DNA of 64,000 nucleotides from Astrocystis sublimbata. Lineage: Eukaryota > Ascomycota > Sordariomycetes > Xylariales > Xylariaceae. The notes beneath the pieces are model-generated. The model saw only the letters and a program-made list of their open reading frames with translations. It was not told the origin of the DNA and ran no database searches. Positions 10,181 through 21,453 of this stretch are shown here, in pieces. Position 1 is the stretch's first letter; each line of letters starts with the position of its first letter. The DNA lies in NCBI GenBank assembly GCA_022453515.1, contig JAJNNY010000071.1:110465-174464 (forward strand), given 5' to 3'. Both the position numbers and the translations under genes were made by a program.

Positions 10181-11760
10181 TTTGAGCGAGCTGACCTATT
10201 CATTAAGAAGCAAACATGGTAAGTCCAAAAGCTCCTTGTGCCCCTTGCCTTCATCACGTTTCATACACAATGTATGGGCCAACAGCTGACGTCCGACATA
10301 TTAGCCGAAACGATATCGCGTAAGCCTTCCGAAGCACCTCGTTGTTACGATCCCATATCCCACTCGCACTAACAGTTGATGGTGTTAATTACTATCAATA
10401 GACCGTCTCATCAGTAAGTCTGTGAATTGTCACAACACTCTCCAAGGCAGCACACTCCTCAAAGGCACCGAAAGGCGCCAACACACCATCCAACTCCGCA
10501 GAGTCCTCCCCATGTTACTCTCATCAACACTGAATAACACCTGTGGACCTGATTATCCCATCATTAACACCTGGTTATACAACTCTTAAGCGAATATGTT
10601 TTCTGCTGTCTGTCTTGAGGCTCGTCCTCACCCTCATTTTCCATCAAATAGCACTCCACTTTCAAGGTTCGCCGGCATCTCCACACACTTCTCGCTCGTA
10701 TTTCCTCGGCGGTGTCTCCAGTTGGCCCTTCGTTTCGTATCGACCTTATTGCCGTCGGATCGACACATCCCCCCTTCACCTTTCTATAATTACTTGTTCA
10801 TGTCAGATACAAGTGCATTCTTAGCGATATGGGGGTTGACAAAGGTCCAGTCATCGAACACGGCGGGCCCTGCCCGCCCACCACCGCCCAACCAACACCT
10901 TAGCGAGCGTTGAACTGCCGAGCTTGTCCTTGTGAACATTAAGCCCGCCGCCACCGCCGCCGCTGCAGCAGCAGCAGATTAGACTTGAGAAGAGCGTGTT
11001 GCCGTTAGTATCTGTTGCCACCTTTGCTTGCGGACGTAGCTGACATAGATTGCAAGCAATGGGCCGAGGAGGAGGAGGGGAGGATGGTCAGTTGGCGTTG
11101 AAACACCGATAGATGAGCAATTGCTGATCCGCATCATCTTATAGACCATCGAGGAGGAGATGGCGGTACGTGCACTGCCACACACTCCTCACAGCGAGTA
11201 GATCTTAGACTAACTTGACGATAGGCGGCGGTGGCGGCGGTAACGTATTCCCACCCCAACTCGTTTCCGCTAATATTACTAACAATCTCCGTCAGGCGAG
11301 GGAGAAGAAGTGTAAGTCAGCTTTCAAACACCATTTGCGAGTTGCTAACGATTGTTTGCAGAATTGTTTTGTCAGCAAACCTTTCTCTCTTATTTCGATT
11401 TGTCGCGGCTGATTTGACTCGTCTGTGCGCTAACATTCGTTGCTCAAGTGTCGAATGACTATGCGTAAGTAGCTCCATCTCCCCTGCTGCTACACGCAAC
11501 AGTCAGGATTTTGTCTAACACATGGTTCTTGATGCTCAGACCCCCAGTTTTTTGCTATAAGCAGCTCCATCTATCCCCCTGCTACATTCGACAGTCAAGA
11601 CTTTGTCTAACCCATGATACTCAATACTCAAAGGACAGATTGTTTTTTTTTGGGTAAGCGATTCCATCTATCCTGCTACTACTACATGTGATTGTCAGGA
11701 CCTGATCTAACACATGGTACCCGATGCAGAGTTACTAGACGCACAAGAATATCGTATCGT
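10150..11760 (+). other. Candidate intron-dense transcription unit with very short exons
   Basis: A chain of donor/branch/acceptor signals on the plus strand encloses short coding-looking pieces: an exon after ACGAGCAG at 10160 ending at GTAAGT (10218), a 15-nt piece at 10305-10319, another at 10402-10412, then a Pro/Gln tract ending IRLEKS (10945-10998), QWAEEEEGRM (11056-11085), TIEEEMA (11146-11166), a short AAVAA piece from 11225 and AREKK before GTAAGT at 11312. Several of these pieces are in phase with one another, which is unlikely for random sequence, but no complete gene could be built and no family is recognised. It could also be a non-coding RNA or a decayed gene. Confidence 0.3.
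11465..11729 (+). repeat. Three tandem intron-like units
   Basis: Related 75-82 nt units at 11465-11539, about 11557-11637 and 11654-11729 share a (G/A)TAAGC/T start, CCATCT near the 5' end, a GTCA(G/A)GA word, TCTAAC branch motif and a CAG end; they are separated by 16-17 nt exon-like spacers. The middle copy has lost its GT (ATAAGC). This resembles tandem duplication of an intron, as in introner-like elements of fungi. Confidence 0.5.
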
Positions 11761-11822
11761 CAAGCCTAGCAAATGAGGTTGTCTAGACAATCGCGATGGT
11801 GCTTTTCGCAGGGTGCCTAGAG

Positions 11823-11868
11823 GATGGACGGATGGACAGATTGAGAGATGGATGGATGGATGGAATTT
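11823..11868. repeat. GGAT/GGAC tetranucleotide microsatellite
   Basis: Repeated GGATGGAC/GGAT units, followed at about 11885-12020 by an AT-rich patch. No gene was recognised between 11760 and the beta-glucosidase start at 13393. Confidence 0.7.
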
Positions 11869-13254
11869 GTAACACCGGGGGAGAGGTATGGAATCATTAT
11901 GGAATAACCATTACATAACTAATAAACTGTTTTTAAATAACTATTATATAATCAAGTAATAAGAGAATAATAAATAGGATATAATATTTCTAAATGGGAT
12001 TTATATTTAATAGGTATAATTGAGAACCTGGAAGTGTCTCATCTACTTTGTGTCAAGATTGATGACAAGATACCTATGTAGGTGCTTACCTACATCGACA
12101 CCTCGGATTCTCCCATTTTTCTTGCCTGCCCACCACCTGCTTGCCCTTCCGCCCGGGACTCTATCCTCCGTTCCATCGCCGAATAGCCGTCATTCGACTG
12201 AATGGCTGACGCGAAATATTTTTTGTTACTCACTCCCATTGCTTCATCTTGAAACGCAAGTTGGAATTGAAAGCGAAGCATCGATATCATCATACAATTT
12301 ACATCAAACAGAGCTGGCCGAACCGTCGAGTCTTCCTACATGTTCGCAGACGTGCGCTCTCGGCTGCCCACCCTAGACGTGCCTGGAAGCCAGACACCCA
12401 GATTATGCAAATGAGCTTTGAGAACTAGATGGCCCAATTAATGAGATCGCCATGCTTCTGACAATCTCAGGTTATGCGGCAGGGCGCAACGAACTTTGAC
12501 AACACCAGCAATGAACATGTGATGATCGATGCAGATCCTTGTTTAGCCATAGTTGGGGTGTCGATAGCTGTTTGAGATAGCCATCCTCTTGGGTTCCGGA
12601 CGATTGGTGGAAGAGCTGAGGCACGAGACTTGGCGCTGCGTCGTGTTAGTTGCTTCCGCGCGGATTATCAACATGCCCAGTCAGTATCGATATGATTCAA
12701 GACACGAACACATCTCGATTTAGGCGGCAGGCGAGGCAGGCAGCACTGAGATGGGAAACTCCGCCTCTGCCAGCTACTTGGACGATCTTGATCTACAATC
12801 GCATACCCGATAGAGCTCAATTTGGGGAAACACGGCCCGGAAGCAATCTCCGCATGCAAACCTTGGCATATATCCCAAGACCGCATCCGACAACAACGAG
12901 CTGCCTAGCTGGCCCGCCCAGCTCGCGCCAGGATGCACGCAGGCTGTCCGATCATCTGCCGAAAGGCATGATGACATGAGAAAAACGACTCACAAATATG
13001 CGGGCACGAAGAAGAGATCTTGCTATGTGACGGGAAATGCGGCAAGTGCCAGGATCCCCCTGCGTCGAATGCCCTTCCGCAGTTTCCCAGATCCGGCTGA
13101 TTCGCCGAGCACGTTCCCACGAGCCACTACGGCCAAGTCCCGCTGTCCCCCGACGGCGGTAAATATGTTGGTCCCGAGCTTTTATACTCCAGGCATTCTT
13201 CTTAAGAGACTGGGGTTGCGGAAGGGCGAAGAGAAGAGGCAAAAAGGACGAATG

Positions 13255-13392
13255 CAGCGCATATAAGATGTCGGAGGCGACCGCTTTCATCTCGTCAGCT
13301 TCTTTCCCCCGGGCGCGGATCCAGGGCAGCAGAAGAAGGTCAATGTGCCGTGCATCCTACACCGATATCTCGACCCTTTCCACCTTGGCATA
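13255..13392 (+). promoter_or_regulatory. Probable core promoter/5' leader of the GH3 gene
   Basis: A TATA-like CATATAAG lies about 130 nt before the ATG at 13393, and a CCCCCGGG word lies at about 13308. Placement only; factor binding is not shown by sequence. Confidence 0.35.
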
Positions 13393-15716
13393 ATGAGGTT
13401 CCAGAGACTCGCCACGGCTCTGTCGGTGGCTTCGGCCGCTGCCGATCTGGACTGGGATGCGGCGTACACAAAAGCCAATGCCGCGCTTGCGAAGCTGTCT
13501 TCGAACGACAAGATCGGTCTCGTGACTGGTGTCGGCTGGAACAAAGGAGCTTGTGTCGGTAACACAGCCGCCGCCAGCTCGATCGGATTCCCATCGCTCT
13601 GCATCCAGGACGGACCTCTCGGCGTGCGCTATGCCAAGAGCGTCAACGCCTTCACCCCGGGCATCCAAGCGGCCTCGACCTGGGATCGCGCCCTGATGCG
13701 CGAACGAGGGAAGTTCATGGGCGAGGAAACCAAGGGCGTTGGTGTCCATGTTCTCTTAGGACCCGTGTCCGGACCATTGGGAAGACATGCGGATGGTGGC
13801 AGGAATTGGGAAGGTTTCGGAGCCGATCCCTATCTGCAGGGCATTGCCATGGCAGAGACGATTGAAGGCATGCAAGGCGCCGGAATCCAGGCGAATGCGA
13901 AACACTTCATCCTCAACGAGCAGGAGCTCAACCGGGATACCATCAGTTCCACGGTAGACGACCGCACGATGCACGAGCTCTACCTGTGGCCCTTCGCAGA
14001 CGCTGTGCACGCCAACGTCGCTTCGGTCATGTGTTCATATAACAAAATCAATGTAAGCATTTATCCACATTCCGCAGAAGTGCGCTTGGGTAGTTGGCCG
14101 GCAGAATGACTTACTCACCTTTGATAGGGAACATGGGCGTGCGAGAACGACGGAACTATGAACAAGCTTCTTAAGCAGGAGCTCGGCTTCAAGGGCTACG
14201 TGATGACGGATTGGAACGCTCAGCACAGCACGCAGCAGGCGGCTAACACGGGGTTGGACATGACAATGCCGGGCTCCGATTTCAACGGCGGCACAGTGCT
14301 TTGGGGCCAGAAGTTGAGCCAAGCCATTAGCAGCGGCCAGGTCCAACAGTCCCGGGTCGACGACATGGTCCGCCGCATTCTGGCGTCGTGGTATCTCCTC
14401 GGCCAGGACAGTGGTTACCCCAACGTCAATCTCAATGCCAATGTTCAGGGCACACACAAAAGCAATGTGCGCGCTGTCGCACGAGACGGCATCGTCTTGC
14501 TCAAGAACGAAGGCAACATCTTGCCTTTGAAGAAGCCCACCAAGCTCGGTCTCGTTGGCTCGGCTGCTATCGTCGGCCAGCATGGCCAGAACCAATGCGC
14601 AGACCGCGGCTGCAACAACGGCGCGCTGGGCATGGGCTGGGGCTCGGGCACCGCTGATTACCCCTACTTCAGCGCTCCTGCGGACGCCATCAAGTCGCGC
14701 GCCCAGACGGATGGGACCCAAGTAACCGTCTCGTCGACCGACCAAACGGGTGCCGTGAGCGGTGCCGTGAATGGCGCCGACGCGGCCATCGTTTTCATCA
14801 CATCTGATGCCGGCGAGGGCTACATCGAGGTAGAGGGAGTCAGCGGGGACCGAACCAACCTCGACCCGTGGCACAACGGCAACGACCTTGTCAAGGCTGT
14901 CGCGGCTATCAACGAGAATGTTATTGTGGTCGTGCACTCGGTGGGCCCCGTCATCCTCGAGACGATCCTTGCGCAACCCAATGTCAAGGCTATTGTATGG
15001 GCTGGACTGCCATCACAAGAAAACGGCAACTCCCTCGTGGATGTCCTGTACGGCGACACTGCGCCCTCGGGTAAGCTGCCATACACCATTGCCAAGTCCG
15101 CCAACGACTACGGAACCACCATCTCGCGCAGCGACAACCGCTTCACCGAGGGGCTGTTCATCGACTACCGCCACTTCGACCAGGCCAAGATCGAGCCCCG
15201 GTACGAGTTTGGTTTCGGGTTGTGTAAGTCAATTTCAATTTCCCTCGCGCTGCCGATTAACCAATCGTTGTGCGGAACACATTCTAACACGCTATCTCAC
15301 TTCATCCAGCCTACACCAACTTCACTTACTCCGACGTCGCCGTAGCCGGAACCCCTACCTCCGGCGCCGCCACCGGAGACATCATCCCCGGCGGTCGCGC
15401 CGACCTCTGGGAGACGGTCGCCACCGTGACCGCGACCGTGGCCAACTCGGGCAGCGTCGAGGGCGCCGAGGTGGCGCAGCTCTACGTAGGCTTCCCGGCC
15501 TCGGCCAACGCGCCGCCCAAGCAGCTCCGCGGCTTCGAGAAGACGCTCTTAGAAGCCGGCGCCAGCGCCCCCGTCAGCTTCAAGCTTCTGCGCCGCGACA
15601 TCAGCGTCTGGGACTCGACTCAGCAGAACTGGGTCATCCCTGCCGGCGAGTTCACCTTTTTTGTGGGCTCCAGCAGTCGGGATGTTAGGCTGACGGCGAA
15701 GTTGACGGTTGCGTGA
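13393..15716 (+). CDS. bgl1: GH3 beta-glucosidase, secreted (Cel3A/BGL1-like)
   Basis: Hydrolyses cellobiose and short cello-oligosaccharides from the non-reducing end, completing cellulose degradation outside the cell. Three exons (13393-14052, 14128-15223, 15310-15716; introns 75 and 86 nt) give 720 residues, the usual size for this group. MRFQRLATALSVASAAA is a short signal peptide. Order of domains: GH3 N-terminal barrel with WNKGACVGNT, RNWEGFG, AKHFILNEQE and the nucleophile Asp248 in VMTDWNA; GH3 C-terminal domain with acid/base Glu450 in DAGEGYIEVEG and HSVGPVILE; fibronectin-III-like domain from about residue 600 (NSGSVEGAEVAQLYVGFP, KQLRGFEK). The pattern closely follows Trichoderma reesei Cel3A/BGL1 as known. 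The start at 13393 is chosen because it gives the signal peptide; the frame is open further upstream. Confidence 0.93.
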
Positions 15717-15719
15717 GGA

Positions 15720-16006
15720 ATGAAGGGAGGAGAGGAGAGGAGTAGAGTGGAGTGGGGGTGGCGGTGTCTAACATTGGGGAAAATTGGCGCGTGGTGCTGT
15801 CGGTTATGGATGTGTACAGTACATGTTATATGTCAGATACGCACATGAAAAAAGAAATTGCATGCATCAGCTTGGTATTTTCTCTCTCTTTCGAGGTGGC
15901 TACCTGATTGGCTTCCTATCTCTGTCTCTGTCCTTTTGCAAAACTAATTACGTTCCTATGATGTGATCATAGGTGCGATTGAACGAGTGAGTGAGTGAGT
16001 GAGTGT
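15720..16006. other. 3' flank with simple repeats
   Basis: Purine-rich GGAGAGGAG tract at 15725-15755 and GAGT tetranucleotide repeat at about 15985-16003, between two convergent gene ends. Nothing else recognised. Confidence 0.5.
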
Positions 16007-17341
16007 CTAAGCAACACGCTTGCTGCGTAGGTTCTTCGTATAGACAGCAACCCTCACAGCCGCGCCATCCTGTCGACGGATCTCCATCTTGAGCCCATTC
16101 GAGACAAAGCGAAACGTGCCACTGAAGACGAAGATTGGATCCGGGCCCTCGCGCAACATGAGCTGCCCGCTGTTGGTGTAGTCCGCACGAGGGGGGCCGA
16201 AACGCGCCCACACTGGTCCTCGGTCCATGTTGTCGTCGTCTTCGTCTTTGAGGAGCAGGAGAGGGCCGTCGATGGTCGTGGCATTGTTGCTGTTGTTGTT
16301 GGCGCCGCCCTCCTGACCTGCGCCGGTGGAGCTGGAGCTGGCGTTGGCGTTGACATTCGCATCCGCACCGGCAGCAACCTGCACGAACCCAGGCCGCGCA
16401 TCAATATCCCTCAGCAACGACGTAGCGCGATGGAAGCGCTCATGCTTCACCTCCACCTCCACTTCCACGCCCTCCTCTCCATCACCCTCCACGCGGCCCG
16501 GAACAGCAAATCCCTCAGGGTGCTCGTGCATCATGACCTCGAGCGCATCGGCTGTGGCGGCGCGCAGCGTTGTAAAGACATGCATGGTGGCCACCTCGCC
16601 CTCAATGGTGTGCAGCATGACGAAGACAACTTTGTCGGAATGCGGCTTGTCCTCCGCCGCGATCATGTGCTTCTTCAGTTCCAGCACGAAACCGTCCGGG
16701 AAGTGCAGCTGGTGCAGCGGCGTTCGCTTGTATGCGATGCGCGGGTTGATGGCGATCTCCTCGGCGGCTCGCGCGGCGGCTTGCGCTTCGGCTTCGAGGG
16801 CGGCTGCTTGCGCTTGCGCTTGGGCGTGAGCGGCGGCGGCGGCTTGAGCTTCGGCTTGCGCTTCGGCTTCGGCGGCTGGTATTGTTAGTTTATACTTGTT
16901 ATTATACAATTTTTTTAGGAATAGCGAGGAATAATAGGGATGTTGAAAGTGATTAACGTGCTAATAGTTGAAGAAAATCGTCAACTGACCTTGCTTCAGC
17001 TTGAACGCGCGCATACCGGTGTTCTGCGGCTCGTACACGCCGGAAATGAGACGCTCGCGCAGACTGATGTTCTTTCTGTGAATAGGGCGCGGGGAGCGGC
17101 GCGGGCCTTGAGGTTCAGATTCAGGCTCAGATTCAGGCTCGGGCTCAGGATCACGTTCAGCTTCTGCAGCGGCGGCGGCGGCGGCGGCAGCTCGGCGTCT
17201 TCGGGCGAGGCGAGCTCGTGCAATTTCGGCATCGCGCTCGAGCGTGGCTCGGAGACCTCGAGCACGGCCTCGACCGCGGGTTGAGCTACTGCGGCCTCGG
17301 CTACGAGCGGTTGCGCGAGCTGGTGAGGTGGTGCCGGCCAT
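16007..17341 (-). CDS. Hypothetical Ala/Gln/Glu-rich protein, 406 aa
   Basis: Exons 17341-16990 and 16875-16007 with a 114-nt intron (GTCAGT donor, CAG acceptor; phase 1) give 406 residues. The N-terminus (MAGTTSPARAT) is basic and Ser/Arg-rich, then an (A)9 run and an acidic PEPEPESEPESEP tract, then basic RRSPRPIHRK. After the intron comes a long Ala/Gln/Glu helix (AEAQAEAQAAAAAHAQAQAQ). A folded C-terminal region follows from about residue 170 (INPRIAYKRTPLHQLHFPDG...), with an Asn/Ser-rich linker and a final beta-rich part (VWARFGPPRADYTNSGQLML...FVFSGTFRFVSNGLKMEI). I do not recognise the family. The repeat tracts suggest a scaffold or nuclear protein, but that is a guess. The frame is open upstream of 17341, so the start may differ. 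Confidence 0.6.
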
Positions 17342-17889
17342 GGCGTGCAGCGATTGGATGAAGTTGACGGCTTTGGTGAGTGAAAGAGAGGAAGTGGCGG
17401 AAGGCGGCGAAGTCAGAGGATTCGATCTTGCGAATGGTGCGGAAGCTGGGAGATGAGCGGTGCATAGGTGTGGTGAGAGACGTGGGTCCTTGTTTCGTGG
17501 AATGGGTGTAGGTAAGTAAAGTAAGTGGTTGAGCATTGAATGTGGGATGTTGGTTGTGTTGGGTTGGGTTGTGAATACCTTTCGGTAGAGGGTGGTGCGA
17601 GGAAAGTGTTTGTGGGGAGGGGGGCAGTCTCTTACTGGGAGTAGGAGCGTTGGTGCTGGCTTGAACAAGGTCAATAGTTTTCGGATAATGGGTTGTTAGC
17701 AAAATGTGTAAACGTGTATAGTGGGTGTAGTAAGAGGGTGTTAAAGAAGGAGTGATGGGGGGCATAACGTTGATACTGCCAGGATTGTTGACATAGGCTT
17801 GCTAAGGAGGTGGGCAGCTGTACTCCAGGACGCCGGCACTTCTTACTCTGCTGATGGCCTTCTTTCCACCTTCCTTAGAGCCAGAAGAT

Positions 17890-18230
17890 TTCGTCGCATT
17901 TTGAGGTTAGGAGAAACATATAATGACTTTTCTTAATATTAGTAATTCTTTAAGTGAATTAGGCCATAACTAGACTTTGATGCTCGACAAAGGTAGATAC
18001 AATTGTCTCTATTATAACTAAATCTTGTTTTTGCAAGTTGGCTTAGAAGTTGCTTTTAAATCTTATGAAATATAGTTGAAGTTTATGTGTAATCTTAAAG
18101 CTTTTAAGTCTTTGCTGGGTTCGGTGTCTAAATTAAATTTATATAAGCATGTAGGATATAAAGAGGATGATAAAAATATAACAAACCGTACTATATCCAA
18201 GACAACCCCCAGCTCCATCACATCCCACAC
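17890..18230. other. AT-rich intergenic patch
   Basis: Between the Ala-rich gene start (17341) and the 3' end of the kinase-like gene (18262) nothing gene-like is seen. The part 17920-18190 is AT-rich with TTAATATTAG and TTTTAAATC words, like a decayed or RIP-affected stretch. Confidence 0.4.
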
Positions 18231-18261
18231 TCTATTCGACAGTACAGACACGTAAACGACA

Positions 18262-18968
18262 CTACGAGTCAAAATCCACACCACTAAATGCCATCTTCAG
18301 CAAATTCACCTCTTCCTCCCGCTTCCTCTCATCCGACGACTTCTCGGCCTTCGCAAAATCAACCAGCTTGACCGACCCATCCGCCTTGCTGACCAGCACA
18401 TTGCCGAGCGAGAAAGTATCGCCATGAAGACAACCCAGACTATGGAGTGTCTCCAACGCCTTCAGAGCCCCCTTGCCATGGTCAGCGTTGTTTTCGTCCG
18501 TCAGGGTCGTCTCAATGTAATCCAGCAAGAGGCCCGAGTAATCGAGGGTGTCCATATTGGTCACGCGTGCCTGGAATCCAGGCGCGATGCCCTGCCCGTC
18601 AACGGCTGCGTAGGCTTCGTACTCTCGGTTCACGGCGTTGGGGTCGTTGTAGCTGGTCTTGTACGCGAAGGTGGTGGATCCGTCCCAGCCCTCTGCGTTG
18701 ACTGTCGCTTTGTACACGGTCGCGTCGACGCCTTGGCCGATCTGGTCGCCCCGGTTGACCTCGTCTTCGTAAAGCTCCCCGTCAATGCCGCGTGATGCGA
18801 GATTGGCAAGGCTATGGTGCTAGGAGATGAATAAGCTCGTGGTTAGTCGTGGCAATGATTGGCATAGGGGACCTTATCGCGCTGCTTTACCTTGTTGATG
18901 GATGTAGGCTGTCCAAGGACGACTTGAGCACCGATGAAGTTAATGATTTGAAGGGCGGCGAAACGCAT
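18262..18968 (-). CDS. Small secreted kinase-like protein, 211 aa
   Basis: Exons 18968-18891 and 18819-18262 (71-nt intron, GTAAAG donor, ACTAAC branch, TAG acceptor) give 211 residues. The first 19 residues (MRFAALQIINFIGAQVVLG) look like a signal peptide. The remainder has protein-kinase-fold landmarks: glycine loop IGQGVDATVYKATV, a candidate ATP Lys in FAYKTSY, catalytic loop HGDTFSLGNVLV (HxD with the Asn), and DFAKA in place of DFG. The C-lobe after DFG is almost absent (about 30 residues), much shorter than the usual 250-residue domain. It may be an effector-like or inactive kinase fold. Splicing is inferred; without exon 1 there is no signal peptide. Confidence 0.65.
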
Positions 18969-19280
18969 ACTTACGAAGTTAAGTTGCTTTGGATAAAAAG
19001 TGGTGAGGCTTGGCTTAACAATGACAACAATGGCTTTGGTGTTGGATACATGTTAAAGCATCTCCTACCTTTCCTACCTTTCCTCTCCGTTAAATTTTCA
19101 ATCTTTTATAGAAGCGGGAAGCATTCACTTTTATTTGTCTTTGACTTACTTAGTTGTTGGACCTTTGTTACTCAAATATATATCAGTGCTTTTGACTATA
19201 CAATCCGTCGTTCTTGGGTAGTCCCACATCCATCGACTTGGTACTGCGAGAAAGAGTATCAAATCATAAACAAAGAGAAG

Positions 19281-21071
19281 TCATGCGTAAGTATAAGGTC
19301 TAGGACTTGGCGGACCGTAGGCGTCTTCCATGGGATACTGCCTTGGCCAAATCCGACTGCCATCTGCTGCGAAGATACTACCTTCTCTACTCATTCCATC
19401 GTACCATAATCGAGGCAGCTCCGTCCATTTTCCTTTGGCACTCGAGTCATAGGCTGATCCAAGAACTTCCCTTTCCAGCTCAGCAGAGTATCGGACCACA
19501 CCCTCGCCAGAAGCGTGGATTGGCCATTGTATGTAGACGAAAAAGTCTTGGAGGTCGCGTAGTTCGGGGTGGTCTGTGAGGGCGCGATAGGGTGGTTGTG
19601 ATATTGGGTGTGATAGGCTTTCGCCTATAAAGAGGGCAAGGCGGAGTTTCTGGACGTCACATGACGCACTCAGGAGACGGATGATACTCCTCCATTGCGT
19701 CAACAGGAGATGCTGTACCGAGCTGAACTGCGCCAACTCGGGAAGCAAAACAGCAAGCCCTATTGAGCGAAATAACGGGGCAGTATTTGGCGGCAACCTC
19801 TGCAACAGTTTTGCGAAAGCAGGTAGAGCTGCTTTGCAAGTCCATAAATTGCTTAATCGGCCACCTTCTGGCAAAATAATGAAGCGGTTACGCTGGTAAA
19901 AGATTTCTCTAGCACACTGGTACACTTGACGACTTGTAAGAAAAATCGATAGTGGTAACCTCCAACATGTACAGCTCGAAGAGTGAGCGCCGTGGTAGAA
20001 TGCGCATGTACAACAGTCAAGTGTTGCTGTACATGCCCGACAACAGTCGAATGGCACTAGTCCTCGATCTGGCCTCCACTCTAGATCGAAGGGCGCAACG
20101 AGTTCAGAGTATTGAAGAATATGTGAGATTATTTCCAATGGAAGATGGTAATTCATTGGCTTGTAATCTGGTATTTGTTGGCGGTCTGCCAGGCGCCGGA
20201 CTGCTTGTCTTGCGAGGGCTGAATACTGCGGATTGGAATCGACACTTAGCCGTATGGAACATGCCCTAAGTTGTGGGATAATCGAGAGTTGATTGATAAC
20301 ATGGTGAGCCGTTTCCATATCCTGAGTGTCGCAGACTATATCGAGACGCAAGGACTCCAGCATGCAGAATGTAGCCAGCCTGCGAACTATATCCTGCCAG
20401 TCTTGTAGAGCGGCCGCATCTTGCCTGGGTGAACTCCGCAAAGGGCGATCATGGGCATCATACTGCTGACATAACGGGTGGCACGAATAGAGACCTATGA
20501 GTTTTGCATCCTGACTTTCCTTCCAGTGTTGGAAAGCGCCATTGTACAGACAATCGCAGCGGTTAAGCCGAATAGTCAACTTGTGGAAACACAACAGTGC
20601 CGAAGTATTCAGAGTTTTTAAAGGCCCCCAGCCCCGTGCATCACTCCTACAGATAGTAAATGAGTTTTCCGAGTAGAGAATGTTTAGAACTTCCTGAGAT
20701 ATCGCGCGAGAGACACATAGCAAAGAAATGGGCAGCGGTGGGCAATTGCAGGCTGGTCTGCAGTCAAGCTTGTAGGCCTCGCCCATAAATCTCTTGGATT
20801 CATAGAAGCAGGCATAGTCAGAAGATTGGCTGCTGTCTGTGCCACGGCTATACGAAGCACGGACGCATGAGGCACGGTCTCCTTCTTGATTGAAGTTGAT
20901 GGGGCAAAAGCGGATGAGTCCGACAAGGGCGTAGATGCGGTAGCGAATTGGATGGGGGAGGTTTAGAAATGACGGAGCCGATGATGATAACGTTGATAGC
21001 TCGGGCTCGACTGGGCGTTGAAGGTAGTATTTGAGCTTGCGCTGAACCATAATGTGGACTTCCACTGACAA
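19281..21071 (-). CDS. F-box/2EXR-like fungal protein with internal duplication, 596 aa
   Basis: Single-exon gene of 596 residues. Two similar halves are visible: PSFLNLPHPIRYRIYALVG ... LLCVSRAISQEVLNILYSEN (about 33-140) and YHLPLEIISHILQYSE ... FLTSRQVYQCAREIFYQRN (about 305-400). Each has the LP..IR/IS.I......LL..SR....E....Y..N pattern of fungal F-box/2EXR-type proteins, which act as substrate adaptors or have unknown roles. The loops are Cys-rich (RPACNCPP; FDCCRACTATLDCC). No localisation signal. The start at 21071 is the first ATG. Function is assigned at family level only. Confidence 0.65.
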   Translation of the reverse strand: MSVEVHIMVQRKLKYYLQRPVEPELSTLSSSAPSFLNLPHPIRYRIYALVGLIRFCPINFNQEGDRASCVRASYSRGTDSSQSSDYACFYESKRFMGEAYKLDCRPACNCPPLPISLLCVSRAISQEVLNILYSENSFTICRSDARGWGPLKTLNTSALLCFHKLTIRLNRCDCLYNGAFQHWKESQDAKLIGLYSCHPLCQQYDAHDRPLRSSPRQDAAALQDWQDIVRRLATFCMLESLRLDIVCDTQDMETAHHVINQLSIIPQLRACSIRLSVDSNPQYSALARQAVRRLADRQQIPDYKPMNYHLPLEIISHILQYSELVAPFDLEWRPDRGLVPFDCCRACTATLDCCTCAFYHGAHSSSCTCWRLPLSIFLTSRQVYQCAREIFYQRNRFIILPEGGRLSNLWTCKAALPAFAKLLQRLPPNTAPLFRSIGLAVLLPELAQFSSVQHLLLTQWRSIIRLLSASCDVQKLRLALFIGESLSHPISQPPYRALTDHPELRDLQDFFVYIQWPIHASGEGVVRYSAELEREVLGSAYDSSAKGKWTELPRLWYDGMSREGSIFAADGSRIWPRQYPMEDAYGPPSPRPYTYA

Positions 21072-21453
21072 TGTTGCGAAGCATGTCAGAGAGGTGGGAA
21101 AAAGAAAAAAGTCATGCTTTACTACATAAATGGATCATATCTGCCTTAAAAACTCTAGGTAAGTACCTAGTATCTACATCTTGTGTTGCCAATTGCGCCT
21201 GGAACAGGATGACGTCACTTGTACACCCATTATCTTCTATCTCCTTCGCCACAATTCTATTGCTGGATGTAAGTGGGGGGAAGTCATAGTGCAGCCTGGT
21301 AGCTATTTACACGTCTTTAGACTCTCATCTCGCAATATAACATTTCTGTGAGCCACACTTTCTGTCACATGGCGTCGATAGCACTTATGCTACAAGGAAG
21401 CCAGCTAACTATACATACTACTGAGCTCTAAAATTCATTATTCTTACATCAAT

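Noticed and set aside
14035..14976. 313-codon minus-strand frame across the beta-glucosidase
   Set aside because: Antisense shadow of a well-supported GH3 exon with high third-position GC.
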